Assembly: GCF_023053635.1 (NCBI RefSeq)
Contig: NC_086178.1
Coordinates: 33,221,226 to 33,285,225, forward strand
Reading direction: 5' to 3'
Length of the DNA: 64,000 nt
Source of the DNA: Elgaria multicarinata webbii
Lineage: Eukaryota > Chordata > Lepidosauria > Squamata > Anguidae
Below, one piece after another: positions 9,998 to 21,895 of this stretch. The notes under the pieces were generated by a model. It searched no databases and had not been told where the DNA came from. It saw only the letters and a program-made list of their open reading frames with translations. The position numbers and the translations under genes were made by a program. Each line of letters starts with the position of its first letter. The stretch's first letter is position 1.

Positions 9998-10830
9998 GAG
10001 GCTTCCATTTACAAATGACTTGCTTTAGAAGCAGTCTCTTTGAAGTTCTCAGAGATGACTTCAGATTCAGTGCCTTAGGAAGCATCCTTATGTGCTCTTG
10101 GAAGGAAATGGCATTGAACTGAATTTGACTGAGTAAACATGTTGAAGGCTTGCAACGAATGGCAGAAATCCTGACCTAAAGCCCAACTTACCACTAAAAT
10201 AAGTTACTTCCAGGTCAATATATTGTCGACAAGATTAGCCTGTGCCACAAGCAACTTAATAAATTCAGACAAGTCTCTCTTCCCCATGCACACGCGTGGC
10301 AAAGCTAGGAGCAAGCATCTTTCTACACAGCACAATCCTCAGCAAGCGTTGCAGAGTTCAAATGGGCTTATTCTGGTCTACAATAGTGCAGCCTTGGCAC
10401 TAGTCCCATGGTAATCGTAATTATTACCCGGAATAATATTAACACGCCTTTCTTCCCAGCTGCCGGGCAGGGCTCATCTGCTTTAACAGCTGCTCGACAG
10501 GCAGAAAAATCAACAGGTGAAGTGTCCTCCATCACTTGCATATGACCCTACTGGGGAAAAGCAGCAAGTGGTATTGAATTTTGCCTTGCCGTCCGATTGT
10601 CAAAGGGTAGAGAAACCCTTCCAAAAGAACGAGAACAACGGCAACAAAAAACTTCTTAATAAAATAAGAAGTGGGGTGGGGAGAGAATTGTCTAGGAAAA
10701 CATGGGAACCCAGCTGAAGCAGCCTGAGACCTACAGAAGGAAAGCGGGGCCGTGCAATATTTCTCTCTCCCCTCTTCCACCCCACGCACATACCCTTGCT
10801 CAGCAGCTGCCACGAATCCTCACCCGCCGA
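9998..10830. other. Upstream flank of PFN2
   Basis: No gene or clear repeat was recognised. GC content rises from about 10.5 kb toward the CpG island. Confidence 0.45.
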
Positions 10831-10839
10831 AGCCCACAC

Positions 10840-11760
10840 GCGCGGCCATAGCGAAGAAGGCGCCAGCTGGTGTCCAGCAGTCCCCACTAATAACAACAGC
10901 AGCAGCAGCAGCGAGTCCCCCTCCTCCTTTCTGGCGCGCGCGCGCGCTCTCCCCTCGCGCCTTGCACTAGGACTACGCCAGCGCAACGTATCCCTCCGCC
11001 CAACGCCAGTAGCGAACAGTAGCGGCGGCAGCAGCAGCCGGTGGCGGAGGGATTCTCGCAAGAGAAGCCTCCGCGGCTAAAGCAGCGAGTGAGCGAGCAA
11101 GCGGCGGCCGCCCGCACTCTTTGGCTGCCCTCTCCCCCCCCACCTTTCCCCCCACGGCTCGCGCTCTCCTGTCGCCGTTCGTCGCTGCGGGGTCGGTTGG
11201 GCTCTGCCTAGTGGCCTCGGCTTTGCCTGCCTGTGGGGAGCTGCCATTAAAAAGCAGGCGGGCGGCCATCGCGGCAGTCGCCGCCGCAAGCGCCTCAGGT
11301 GGACCCACCCCCTCGGTCCCCTCCCCCGCCTGCCTGCCTGCCTGCCTTTTCGCTCGCTCCCTTCCTTCTTCGCCGCCTTTCCATCCGTCAGGCAGAGAAT
11401 TTGCCTGCCGCGGGGCTGCTCGCCGCTGCCTGCCTGCTCCTTCCCTCTCATCCTTCTCCTTCCTTCCCTTCCTTCCTTCCCTTGCCCGCCCGCCCGGCTG
11501 CCTTGCCTGACGAGTCCCGGCTTCCTCCCCCTATCCCCCCCAACCCGCCAGGCGCAAGCCGAAGATGGCAGGCTGGCAGAGCTACGTGGATAACCTGATG
11601 TGCGATGGCTGCTGCCAGGAGGCCGCCATTGTCGGCTACTGTGACGCCAAGTACGTCTGGGCAGCGACGGCCGCGGGCATCTTTCAGAGCATTACGGTAA
11701 GGGAAGGCGAGCGGGGCCCGGGAAGAAGAGGGGAGGGGAGGGGGCGAGCAGAGAAGCCAT
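10840..11760 (+). promoter_or_regulatory. PFN2: CpG-island promoter region of PFN2
   Basis: A dense CpG- and GC-rich block surrounds the first PFN2 exon. It includes an alternating GC run (10934-10947), several GGGCGG/CCGCCC-like boxes, TGCC and CCTT pyrimidine repeats, and many CGG-rich segments. There is no strong TATA box; 'attaaaaag' at about 11246 is a weak candidate. This fits a broadly expressed CpG-island promoter. The transcription start cannot be placed by eye, but is probably between about 11000 and 11500, with the rest as 5' UTR. Confidence 0.7.
11565..11696 (+). CDS. PFN2: PFN2 coding exon 1
   Basis: Encodes residues 1-44 (MAGWQSYV... to FQSIT). The ATG sits in 'gaagATGG', a favourable A at -3 and G at +4. 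The exon ends in phase 0 before GTAAGG at 11697. Residues W4 and Y7 contribute to the poly-proline-binding aromatic face in the profilin family. Confidence 0.97.
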
Positions 11761-14700
11761 TGGGTTCCTTGGAGGAAGGGAAGGGAGGGGGGATGATGAA
11801 GAATAGCCGCTGACTTAAAAGGAGGGGCAGAACTGGGTGGGCGCACTAACCCCCGGGAAGAGAGGGAGGCGGGAGGCTAAGCTTGAGATTGGTGGTGGTA
11901 GGGGAGTTAATAGAGCCTGAGATGTAGGAGACCAGAGTTGCAGAGATGCACCTAATCCCACGAGGGATTGCAAACGCAGCCCTTTCTCTCTCTCTCTCTC
12001 CGCCTCCTCTTCCTCTCTTTATATCCCTTGCATGCACACACACACACACCCCGCGTGTGGAGGACTCTTTCTCCCGCGGTTCCAGTGGGAAGAACTGCCT
12101 CTGCTGCTGCCCTGTTCCTGCATTTCTCGGTCTTCTCTCGCTCTCTCCCCCCCCCCTTTAATTTTCTAAATAAATGCTTTCAAGACTGGTGCTAAGGCAA
12201 GACATCCCGGGTGAGGGGCGGGGGCCGCCCTCGTGCAAGTGCTGCCGCTTGCTCTCTTCTTCCCTCAACGACACGCTTTTGGCCACGGCTATTGGCTCCC
12301 CTGATCAGCTTCCACACACTCCCACACCCCACGGAAAGGGGTCGAGGAAAGGAGATGGCAGGGGAGGCCCAGCGGGGTGAAGGTGTGAATGGCAACGAGG
12401 GCGCCGACCAAGCTTATGACGGCCGTAAAAGCGCCTTTAATGGGAAGGGTCCTCTGGGCAGAAGGCAGCCTGCGCTAATTAGGCCCGGGCTCTGCTGTAG
12501 GGTAGCTACCCACTCTTTATCCCTGCTGAGTAGCGATGGAGGCAGGAGGATAAAAGAAAAAGCCCTTTATCTGGAGGCTGAGAGAGGCAAGAGGGAAGAG
12601 AGAAGCCTCGCGTGTTAGTTCCCTTACTGCAAGACTACTTTGGGGCTGCCTCCCCAGTTTCAGGCTCCCCAGTTTCCCAAGGCCCGAGGCGAAGCTCCTT
12701 GGGGGACCATTTTGTATGGGGGCTGCTTAATTGCCGGTGTTGAGCTAAGCAATAGATGGCAATACAGCGGGACGACGAGGAGGGAAAAGGCCGGGTACGG
12801 GGAAAGGCGGGGTGAATGCATGGTTCTTGGAGAGGCTTTGCGTAGGATTCCCTTAGCTCTGGTCCGCACTGCTGGGGAGGGATTTGCGAATCTAGCGTAG
12901 GAGGCTTTTGTGAATCCATTCCTCGCCGCTGGCTCCATGTTTTTCATTTCCAAGATGGCGCACTGCCGCTGTTTTTTTTAACCCCTCTCTTTCTCTCTTC
13001 TCTCCCGAGATATTAATCACCCCTGATTCTGCACTGCAGTCTTTCTCCTTGTCTTTTATCCTCCCTACCTTCTCACCCCACCCTTTATGCTTATGCGTGC
13101 CAGAAACTGTTCTGGTAAATAGAGGTAGAGCTTATAAAAAGGGAGGGGGAGGGGGGAATCCCTGTAAGAAGGTTCCATATTGTGTGTTCCCTTGCTTGAC
13201 CCAGCTGGATCGTTTCTGCAGGCAGGGAGTACTGAAATGTATATTGGGTTTATGTAAGTGCTTACAGAGCTTCCCACTTTCATTGCCAGTGCATTTGATC
13301 TTGTATTTCAGTTGGGATGGTGACTGGCTATCTTTACCCTTTCCCCCTCCAAAATGCCATTCTGGCTGCTTATGTACATAGGCAGACCATACTGAAAATG
13401 AAGTTCCCTCCTACTAAAAGGCACTCTTCTCCCCTTTTGTCAGTGCTCTCTCTTCAGAATGATTCCGAAGTTTCTGCCATGGGTATGGCCAGTGTTAAAA
13501 CATGGCTTAGCCTTGTCCTATCTGCAATAGGCATAGGAATGGGTTAAAAGCAGTGCCCTTGGTAGCTGCTGAGCTAGAGTCTCTGGTGCTATGATATTGG
13601 TGGGTCGACTCCTGTCTTGTGGTTGGGAATAGCTGGGGCCTGCTATGACTCTGCAGTTCTACTGGAAAGGAGACGCCTTTTCCATCATACTGTGTTGGGG
13701 AACATGTTTTCCTGCCAGGCTGCCTTTTCCCATTCCTAAGCCCTATACTGTATGAACACATATTAACCCAGAGAAAAGGGGCTAATATGTAGCCAGACCG
13801 CTCCCTCTGTCTCCCAACTGCTGCTACATACTGAATTGTTTCATTAAACCCCATGCTTGTGTAGCATTGCACTCCCAAAACCAGTTTTTGGGGTTCAGCA
13901 AGGCTTATACATTTTCTATCTGAATGGCCTCGTTAGCCTTGGAGTAGCTGAAATACAGACTTTGTAATTTGCTTGGGAAATAGCAGGAATATATAGCAGT
14001 GGGAACAATCTTCAGCACATTTTATTGTAAGACCATGGCTTAATAGTGTTCCTGAAACCTTCATACAGCCCATTGATATAAGTCATTGAGAGGTTATTCT
14101 GCATTTTGTGTCCATCATGCATTTAATAGGCTCGTGCCTTCTGCCTTAAAGCTCGAGTTGCATGGCACATAATAGAAAGTGTTCTACAGACAGCATGAAG
14201 CCTTATAACTTCTGTTAATCTTCTCTCCCTCAAACATATGTTCATAAATGTATAATCACTCTAAAGTTGGTGCTTTCTGATGTATTGTATACTTAATAAA
14301 AACCTAGGTGGTGGTTGTACTTGGGTATCATTCTTCATCACTCAAAACTATTTCATTAACCTTATATAGCAGCAGACTTCCAAGGATGAGTCCTTGGAGC
14401 CACTTTTGTTCTTTCTGCTAGATTACAGTTCCCTTGTTACTATTACATTGAGTTCAGTGTGTATATAGATTCTTCAAAAGCTGAGTATGAGAGCTTGATT
14501 TTAAACTCTCTGGACTTCTCTTCTTAACAGCCTGCAGAAATAGATATGATTGTAGGAAAAGACCGTGAGGGTTTCTTCACCAATGGTCTAACTCTTGGTG
14601 GGAAGAAGTGCTCTGTGATCAGAGATAGCCTCTATGTGGATGGTGACTGTACAATGGACATCAGGACAAAGAGCCAAGGTGGCGAGCCAACGTATAATGT

Positions 14701-16104
14701 TGCTGTAGGCAGAGCTGGTCGAGGTAAGCGTGAAATTCCACTAGTATTTGATCTGGTGTTTTTGTTTTTTAAATAGTAGAAAACATGCAGGCCTTAAATT
14801 ACCTTGGTTGATCTGCCCAACATATCTGTCTATGAAATGATCCAGTCTTAACTTTGTGGAGAATAGAATGCCATGCTTAAGGCCAGGCATTTAGGATGTA
14901 AATGACTTGGCAATTGAAATGAATAGTTCCAGGTAGACTAAAATGCAAGCTAGATCATCTAATTTTTGGAACATAATGTGGAATTAGGGGAATATGTACA
15001 TCTTATTGCTTAGCTAAATAGTGCATAGATAACTCCTGTTCAGCTCAAGAGTTATTCCAATAACATCATAGATCACTTTATAAACTAAGAATATATGTTG
15101 CTTTTCAGCCTCAGACTTCAAGATGGCAGACAAACAGCTTGTCTAAGTGTTATGCATTTCTTCCATAACTATGAAATGCATGCTGGATGGTGTTCTAAAG
15201 GAAGCTTCTCGAACAACCTGATCCTATACAGTATTCTTTTGGAACAGCCAATTGTTAGGGTACCAAGTTAATTCATGAAAAACATTTTCTTTAAACTAAC
15301 CGTTATCTATGTTTTTGATTTCTTCCTTAGATGAAAAATTTGCCTTTTGGACTGGGCTAACTTTAATTGCAAGTTGCTTTGAGGCAAATCTATTTTAAGG
15401 GTTCAGCTCATACAGAAGAGATAGATGTATCTATAAATGGATACTAATATACTCTGAGAATATAAAATTGTCCTGAGCTCAGAACTAGTATACATTTTAG
15501 TGACACCTGCTGGCAAGTAACTGTACATGCATATGATTATATTGCTAAAGGTCTTCCTGACTCTGCTTTTTTGCCATAAATACATCTGGGTTACTTTTTG
15601 AACTGTGAACAAGTCTTGACTGCCAAACTATTGGACCAAGTGAAGATGATGCAATGAGCTCATTCCATTTATTCCAGCTATAAATTCTGTATCGTAACGT
15701 GTGCTGCCATCTGTTTTGTTTAACTTGCAAGGAGATGTAGCCAGAAGTTTCTGGCCCAAAATATGCTCCATGATTCTTATTAAAAACAGAAAGGTTTGGT
15801 CATATTTAGCATATGTGTCTGCTAAACATTTTTTCATATAAAATCTATTTTAAAAAGATTTATGTTCAAAACAAGACAGTAATGCTAGGTAGATAACTTC
15901 AAATATGCAGTATTTGAATATGTTTATTGCACTGCTTTATTAAAACTTGGAATAGTTCCTTGTCTAACACACTCCTTTGTAAAACTTCTTTTCTTTTCTC
16001 TTTCAGTCTTGGTCTTTGTAATGGGCAAAGAAGGGGTCCATGGAGGCGGATTGAATAAGAAGGCATACTCAATGGCAAAATACTTGAGAGACTCTGGGTT
16101 CTAG
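11565..16104 (+). CDS. PFN2: Profilin-2 (PFN2), complete, three coding exons
   Basis: Profilin 2 binds monomeric actin, promotes ADP/ATP exchange on it, and binds poly-proline stretches (formins, Ena/VASP, WAVE complex) and phosphoinositides in the cytosol. Exons 11565-11696, 14531-14723 and 16007-16104 join in phase (132 + 193 + 98 = 423 nt), giving 140 residues plus TAG, the usual length. The protein starts [20 protein letters not shown], continues with [33 protein letters not shown] and [15 protein letters not shown], and ends [13 protein letters not shown], the last exon of the main isoform (PFN2a). Introns are GT-AG. It differs from the human protein at very few positions (for example TAAGIF for TAGGVF). 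The downstream neighbour RNF13 is convergent. Very sure of identity; exon ends follow phase and splice signals. Confidence 0.97.
11697..14530 (+). other. PFN2: PFN2 intron 1
   Basis: 2.83-kb GT-AG intron. Its first part (to about 12.9 kb) stays GC-rich and includes (TC)n at 11985-12000, a CA run at about 12036-12048 and a C run at about 12147-12156. A YY1-like 'aagatggcgc' lies at 12952-12961. The many open frames here reflect GC content and not genes. The rest shows no recognised repeat. Confidence 0.85.
14531..14723 (+). CDS. PFN2: PFN2 coding exon 2
   Basis: Encodes residues 45-108 plus the first base of codon 109: [16 protein letters not shown] through NVAVGRAGR. The acceptor is 'cttcttaacag' and the donor GTAAGC. 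It supplies most of the actin-binding surface. Confidence 0.97.
14724..16006 (+). other. PFN2: PFN2 intron 2
   Basis: 1.28-kb GT-AG intron with a pyrimidine-rich acceptor ending 'tctctttcag'. AT-rich; no repeat or gene recognised. Confidence 0.85.
16007..16104 (+). CDS. PFN2: PFN2 coding exon 3a (main C-terminus)
   Basis: Encodes [20 protein letters not shown] and [12 protein letters not shown], then TAG. This is the C-terminal strand and helix of profilin 2a, which form part of the poly-proline site and actin contacts. The frame is intact. Confidence 0.96.
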
Positions 16105-16299
16105 TTGCTAGGCAGACTGTTAAGTATTAGGGAAAATTGCTATTAAACTTTCCTGGCAGAAAGCTACATTGTGGAAACTTTATTAGCAATGCAGGGTGAT
16201 GGGGTATGAACCTGTGTCTCCTTTGTATTCCTCTGTTGGTGGGGAAAGGTGTTACTCTTTCTTTAATTCTGTTCATCCTTGTTTCCTTGTGTACTCCAG

Positions 16300-16398
16300 C
16301 ATTGGTTATGGTCATGGGAAAGGAAAGGTGTCCGTGGAGGGACACTCAACAAGAAAGCTAATGAACTGGGTTTATACCTGAGGAGGTCTGACATCTAA
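16300..16398 (+). pseudogene. PFN2: PFN2 alternative last exon (3b), one-base frameshift
   Basis: Behind an intact acceptor (tttccttgtgtactccag) lies the homologue of the mutually exclusive last exon that gives profilin 2b in mammals. Joined to exon 2 it begins ALVMVMGKE. A single extra A in the run at 16321-16326 then shifts the frame. As given, the product would continue RCPWRDTQQES and stop at 16359-16361, about 128 residues in all. Past the extra base the family sequence is still readable (GGTLNKKANELGLYLRRSDI) up to TAA at 16396-16398. There are also unusual changes (H to R in GVHGG, Y to N, A to G). Either the exon is decaying in this lineage or this is a sequencing error; the extra changes favour decay. 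Confidence 0.82.
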
Positions 16399-18017
16399 GC
16401 AGCCTCTCCCCATCCACATAGCAACTGTCTTCATCACCACCCTCTTGTGTTCAGAGTACTGTCAGCCGATAGATGGCGATTTATTTACACATCTTTTCCC
16501 TAACGTCATGGCTCCAGTTACCCTTTTTGTTTGTATGTTAATCACTGTTGTATCCATGTTCTGTATCTGGCACCATCTATTGCAACACAAAGATGATATG
16601 CATGATACGTTGAAGCCTTGAGAGGAGAATCATGCCAAGTCCAGGCTTTGCTTTGTCTTAGCAATTAATGTGACATGAGAACTAAACCAATTTAAATTAA
16701 ATGAAATAAGGTGCCGATCGTACAATCCAGATTGATCAATGCCTCTTCAGCACTTTGAGCATTTACACAGCTCATTAGTCTTCCTTTTGTAGAGCATGGT
16801 TGGGAGGGAAAAAGTGCATGCATATCTCTACTTTCCTCCCCCTTGTCCTCATCTCTCATCCACTCCTTTTTTTTTTTTTTGCTTCCATCTTCTATCTATA
16901 TATACATTTTTTAAAAAATACAGTGCCTGGTTTGTTTAACCAATTTGCCGCTTGAAAGCTGTTACAAGTGTTGCTCTAGTTTTGTTGTTGCTCTTCTGTG
17001 TAGACTTGCAAAACTCTTCATGGTGTCTGAAGCACATCCTGCTTTTAAAAGGGTAACTGCAAAACTATGAAAAGGTGCCGATGCACTTCTCCCCTCACCT
17101 TACCACCGCCATCACCATCTTGAATGAATCCCCAGGGACATTCCATCACTGCAATAGCTCAGGCACGTATATTATTATTTTTTGCCAGCTCCTGTTCTGT
17201 AGTTGAACTGTAAAAAGGCTGCCATCATGGACTTCGATATCCCAGTGTAACCATCTGGAGTGTGTCCGGTTTCATTTTTTCATAGGACCAATTTTGATTT
17301 GCAGCTTGGGTTTTACATGAAACTGCAGTGTCTCTGTCAACAAACTACCACTTTCAGCTATACAGGTAGCATAGACTGACATCGGTTTGTCAGATCATTA
17401 ACTGGGAAATAAGACTTACTGCTCTGATACCAATGTATGTTTTGAAGGTTGGTAGTTGTATGATAAAGCAGTTGAAACAAACACCATTTTAAATCTAATC
17501 TTCATTTGGCCTGCCATGCCCTTGCTGCAGAAATTGTGGAGTAACTGCCTTGTGCACTAGTCATCTGAAACATGTGTAACCAAATTGTCAGTTTGAGCAC
17601 GGTACTAACTTGTATGTTCATTTAAAAGAGAACTGCAGAACTCTGTATACAAAAGAGAAAATGGGAGAAGGTCTTGGTTGGAATAACTGAGTTGGCTGTC
17701 TTGTGATAAATTTTTAATATGTATTCTGTGCCATACTAATGTTTTAAAAAAAATGGAACTGTTGCTATTGTGAGATGGATTTTAACTGACAAGAATGGCT
17801 TCTTCTGAATGGCACTACTTTAGGGACACTCTAGTATTTTGCTTCTATTGTTCAGGCCTTGTGGATAATGTACAGACTTAAAACAAATTCTTGTTGCTGA
17901 TTTGTCCATTTATTTCCCTGCACTTTGTTACATCTGGGATACAGTCTAACTCATCTGATTTAATATGCATTTCAAAAAATGCCATAACTATTAAACACCT
18001 TGTTTACAGACAGATGA

Positions 18018-18042
18018 AATAAATTTATTCCAACCAAATAAA
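18018..18042 (+). terminator. PFN2: PFN2 poly(A) signals
   Basis: Two AATAAA hexamers (18018 and 18037), with 'gttagtgtgttatgtggttc' just downstream as a GU-rich element. Confidence 0.75.
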
Positions 18043-18060
18043 AGTATGAGTTAGTGTGTT

Positions 18061-20107
18061 ATGTGGTTCTGATTCTCCCCGCCCCCCCTTCTGAAGATTT
18101 GTCATGTTATAGCACCTCATAGTGACTTGACTGGTGGGGATGGATGAAATGCTGTGTTAGACATTCCTGGGCCATGGCTTGTATTATTTCAGAACAGCTC
18201 ATTGATCATAATGGTCTACTTTGGCATATGACTTTGAGTGTAGCTCTTTATAGGTTCAGCATTATAAATATTACTACTTGGGCTGTGAAATTACTTCACT
18301 AGCTTTCAGTAGTAAAGCTTGAGACATTCTTATACCAGTTAAGACTTAAGATCTACATGTTACAGGGAGTACCCTGAAGCAAAATGAATACCTTCGGTAA
18401 CATAGCAAAACAAAAACCTAGACAAGGTTATTGCTTGAGTGAGAGTTACCTAGAAAGGTGTTGTCTCTGCTGAATGCTTTCTCGTGTAAAGGAGAAAACT
18501 ATAGGCTGCCATTCCCTCTAGCTATGCCTATTTAAAGGATCTTTGAAAGCAAAATTCTGTGGGTTTCCCCTCTTTCTTCCATTTGTTCCTCCAAATTGCT
18601 GTAAGGCCATTCTAGATGTATTTCTGGTATATAATTTAGCCTCTCTCTAGTCCAAAGTAGTTGTGAAAAATGCATATGGAGGTTTTTCTTCCTTGTTGCC
18701 CCAGAGCTATTTGGAAGGAAGAATTGCAGTTGTACATGCAGTCATCATGGTGCAATCCTTTATTGATGCAGAGCAGTACTACAGAGATATGGGTTTAACT
18801 CATATCTCCATAGCATTTGGAGGCAATTTACCATAGACAAAAGCTAGATTACAAATCTTCATCTCAGCTCTCTCATAATTCTGTATAATTCTTGTTGGTT
18901 TTGTTTTCTCCACGGTGATTTAACAGGATGGACTGAACTCGTGTGTATGGTCTGCAATTACGTGTCCTGATACCAGTCTTGTAGTGTTACAGAAAATCTG
19001 GAACTACTTCATAATGCATGTTAAAGCAGGGCTGGGAAAATTACCACATCTTGAATATTCTTGAAGTGGTCTTATGAATTGTTTTGCTTTGTTTTAATAG
19101 GACTGTTCCCTGATTAAGAATCCTAATTGATTCTTACAAACAGTTGATTAAATTTGCATATGGAAATAGTTCTGAAGCAAACCCCCACATACACCTTTTT
19201 GTCTTTAGATGAACACATGTGTTGTAACAGGCATTACTTGGAGGTAGCATTCCCTCTGGAGAGAGGGGAGGTTCTCAAGTTAGTGCTTGTTGTCTGCAGT
19301 TTTTATATGCATTTGTTTTGTGTATGTCTTTAATCCAGGCTCCTTTTTAGTCAGTAGTAGAGTGATCCTATAGAGGTCTGGGGCGAAGGAATCCATGGCA
19401 AAGGAAAGTCCATTCACTTAGCCCTGCTTAATGAGTGGGAGCAGCTTTTTACCTTTTTCAGTTTTTTTTTTCCTTCGTTGATTTTTCTTTTAATTTTCCT
19501 TTGCATTTTTCCCCAGTGTGAGTGAAAATAACTTACGTCAGCTCCAGGGATGGTATAGCTCCCCCCTCCCCATTGTTGGCTTGTGTCTCGGAATCAAGGA
19601 GGGTTGTGATCTGCTCCATAACACCCCCTAGTGCTCATGGGACAGCTACAGCAGTGAAGGTTTCTGCTGACGGTCAAGGGAGGGATCTCCACAGTGGATC
19701 TTTTTTGTTTGTTATGAACAAGGTCCACAGTATCCTATTCCCTCCCAGGGACCAAAGGATTGTGCCCTTAATGTTGCAGCACAAGTTCTAAAATGATTTT
19801 TCCCCAAAAAGAGAGAGAGATGAATTTTAAATATTTTAGAAAAATGCTGGGGTCATCTATGAAACTGTTTAGACAGGAGGATAAGGTTGTCTGTGACAAC
19901 CTTGATGATACATAAATAATTGCCCTGTCTCTCTCAAGAATATGAATCCTGGTTTTAAATCTGCCTGTCTCATCAAGAGTTTTTACAAGGTGGTTTAACA
20001 GTCTATTCTCTACTGTTGTGAAACTTGACTTGTACCTCTAGTCAAAAATCTTCGTTCTGTCAATGTTAATCTCATACTCATTACTCGTATATAGTTCTGC
20101 CAAGCTT
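18061..20107. other. PFN2-RNF13 intergenic, left part
   Basis: No gene recognised. Local inverted repeats at 19870-19930 ('aggttgtctgtgacaacct' core) and T runs near 19460-19490. The 89-codon frame at 19522-19791 has no known family. Confidence 0.45.
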
Positions 20108-20240
20108 AATATTTATTTATTTATTTGCTGCTGCTACTAATATATTTATTTCTTACCCACTTCTCCCTCTGGATTGAGGCCGGGAACATTAAATACAACA
20201 GTACTCAGAATGCTGCCTTTTATAATGCAGATCTTATCAA
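20108..20240 (-). repeat. L2-type 3' tail fragment
   Basis: 'tatttatttcttacccactt' with 'ctccctctggattgaggcc' parallels the fragment at 1040-1125 and has a TTTA-rich tail on its left. Confidence 0.55.
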
Positions 20241-20384
20241 AGCAGTTTACAAGTAACAAAAATAATAAAACCACAATGAACAATAGTAACATTTTAAAAA
20301 GAGAATTTTTAATTCTTTTCTTCTCCCAACTCTACATGCAGATGCCAGGGAGAACTTCCAAGTGCCCAGTGATACCCAAGTCCT

Positions 20385-21190
20385 AAACAATAACATAACT
20401 CAGTCCAAAGGTCTATCTAGTCCAGCATTATGTTGCTACAAGTGGCCAACCAGATGCCCACAAGCAGGACATGAATGCAGTAGCACTTTTGTGCTCGTGT
20501 TTCCTAGCAACTGGTACTGAGAGGTATACTGCCTCTGATAATGGAAGTAATAAATACATCTATTATGACTAGTAGCCATTGATAACCTTACCTTCCAGAA
20601 ATTTGTTTAATCCATTTTTAAAGCCTTTCAAGGTGGTGGCCATCTCTACATCTTGTAGTAGCTAATTCTACAGTTGGACTATGCACTGTAAAGAAGTACT
20701 TTTATCTGTCTTGAAGCTCCATTTAGCTTCGTTGGATGACCACTCCCCTACCTTTTATTGTGAGAAAAAAATCAACCACTTCTCCACACCATGCACAATT
20801 TTACACACCTATTCCATATCTCACTTGCCTTTTTTCCTAAGCTATAAAGCCCAAGCACTGCAACCTTTCCTCACAGGGGAATTGCTCCAGCCCCTTAACT
20901 GTTGTAGTTGTGCTTTTTTGCACCTTTTCTAGCTCTTTAATATCCTTTCCAATGTGTGACTAGAACTGTACATGGTATCCCAAGTGAGTGGTCACACCAT
21001 AAAGTTGTATAAAGGCATATTATTATATTGGCATTTTTGTTTATTCTGTTCTTAATGATCAGACTGTGGAAGTTGCCTTTGCCATAGCAGCCACACACTT
21101 GATGGCTCAATTAAAAATGTCAGTCTACAACAATGCCAGTATCAGCTCATGTTTTGGTCAATGTTGTGTATTGGTTGCTGTTCAAACATC
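20385..21190 (-). mobile_element. CR1 LINE 3' part, degraded
   Basis: Complement of a CR1: 'tctatctagtccagcat', 'agtggccaaccagatgcc', 'cagcaactggta'-like and 'actagtagccattgataacc' (3' UTR), then 'catctctacatcttgtagta', 'aagaagtactttt', 'tccacaccatgcacaatttt' and 'gcaccttttctagctcttta' (ORF2 end). It contains several indels and is old. The left limit is clear; the right limit is approximate. Confidence 0.85.
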
Positions 21191-21819
21191 ATGTGTCTGT
21201 ATGGCATATCTCTCAAAAGTTTCATTTAAATATTAGATGTGTTTGCACGCTTGTACATTCCTCCCCACCCTCCAAACACCTGGGCTTCACTGAGAGTGTT
21301 CACCAGTCTTTCATCTGTTACCTTCAAGTAGAGTCCTGTAAAAAGTGCATTGCTCTGGTCCCTAGAAGTGTGGCATCTAGAGTCTCGAAGATTTAGAGCA
21401 GGGTTAAAAATGGTAGTATATGTTTTAAAGCCCTGTACAGGTCTAGCTAATGTTTATAGTTACCTTACTATGTAAGCTGCTGCAATATAATGCTATGGAA
21501 CAATTTTGTCTTCACTGTGGAGCAAATGATAAAATGGAAAACTGTAACCTAAACTATGATCCCTCTCAACCTGCTGTTGTGTAATATTGGGAGATGTTTT
21601 GTTCCAATAACTGCCATTTCTTATGCTTATTTATGTCTGCTACACCGTGTAGATGAGCAAAAGGATCACTAGTTTTGGAAATAGCTCAGTGAGTCTCCAT
21701 TTAAAAGGGGTCATCCTGCTGTTTTCCCCAAAACATAAAAACTTAACATTATATCCTTACCTACCCACCCCAAAAACCTAAATAGCTAGGTCCATGCCAT
21801 GCCTATGGCCCATAGAATT

Positions 21820-21895
21820 GCTTATTTATTTATTTTATTACATTTATATACTGCCCCAAAGCCGAAGCTCTCTGGGCGGCTTACCCTCCCAAAAG
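21820..21895 (-). repeat. L2-type 3' tail fragment
   Basis: TTTA-rich tail followed by 'ttacatttatatactgcccc' and 'aaagccgaagctctctgggc', the conserved end shared with 25965, 35971 and 56790. Confidence 0.75.

Larger units (their letters stand above)
16105..18060 (+). other. PFN2: PFN2 3' UTR
   Basis: About 1.95 kb after the exon 3a stop without repeats, fitting a long conserved 3' UTR. It includes the alternative exon 3b and its UTR. AATAAA signals are at 18018-18023 and 18037-18042, followed by a T/G-rich stretch from 18044 suited to cleavage. The transcript end is inferred. Confidence 0.75.

Noticed and set aside
10532-11598. Several overlapping open frames of 90-150 codons on both strands upstream of PFN2
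   Set aside because: They lie in the CpG island and are low-complexity Ala/Pro/Ser/Arg-rich on both strands, as expected from GC content. No family signature.
16105-16299. Exon 3b as a second complete PFN2 isoform
   Set aside because: The frame is interrupted by an extra base, so it is reported as a broken alternative exon and not as an intact isoform.
19522-19791. 89-codon open frame in the intergenic region
   Set aside because: No family signature, splice site or promoter; composition is like the surrounding DNA.
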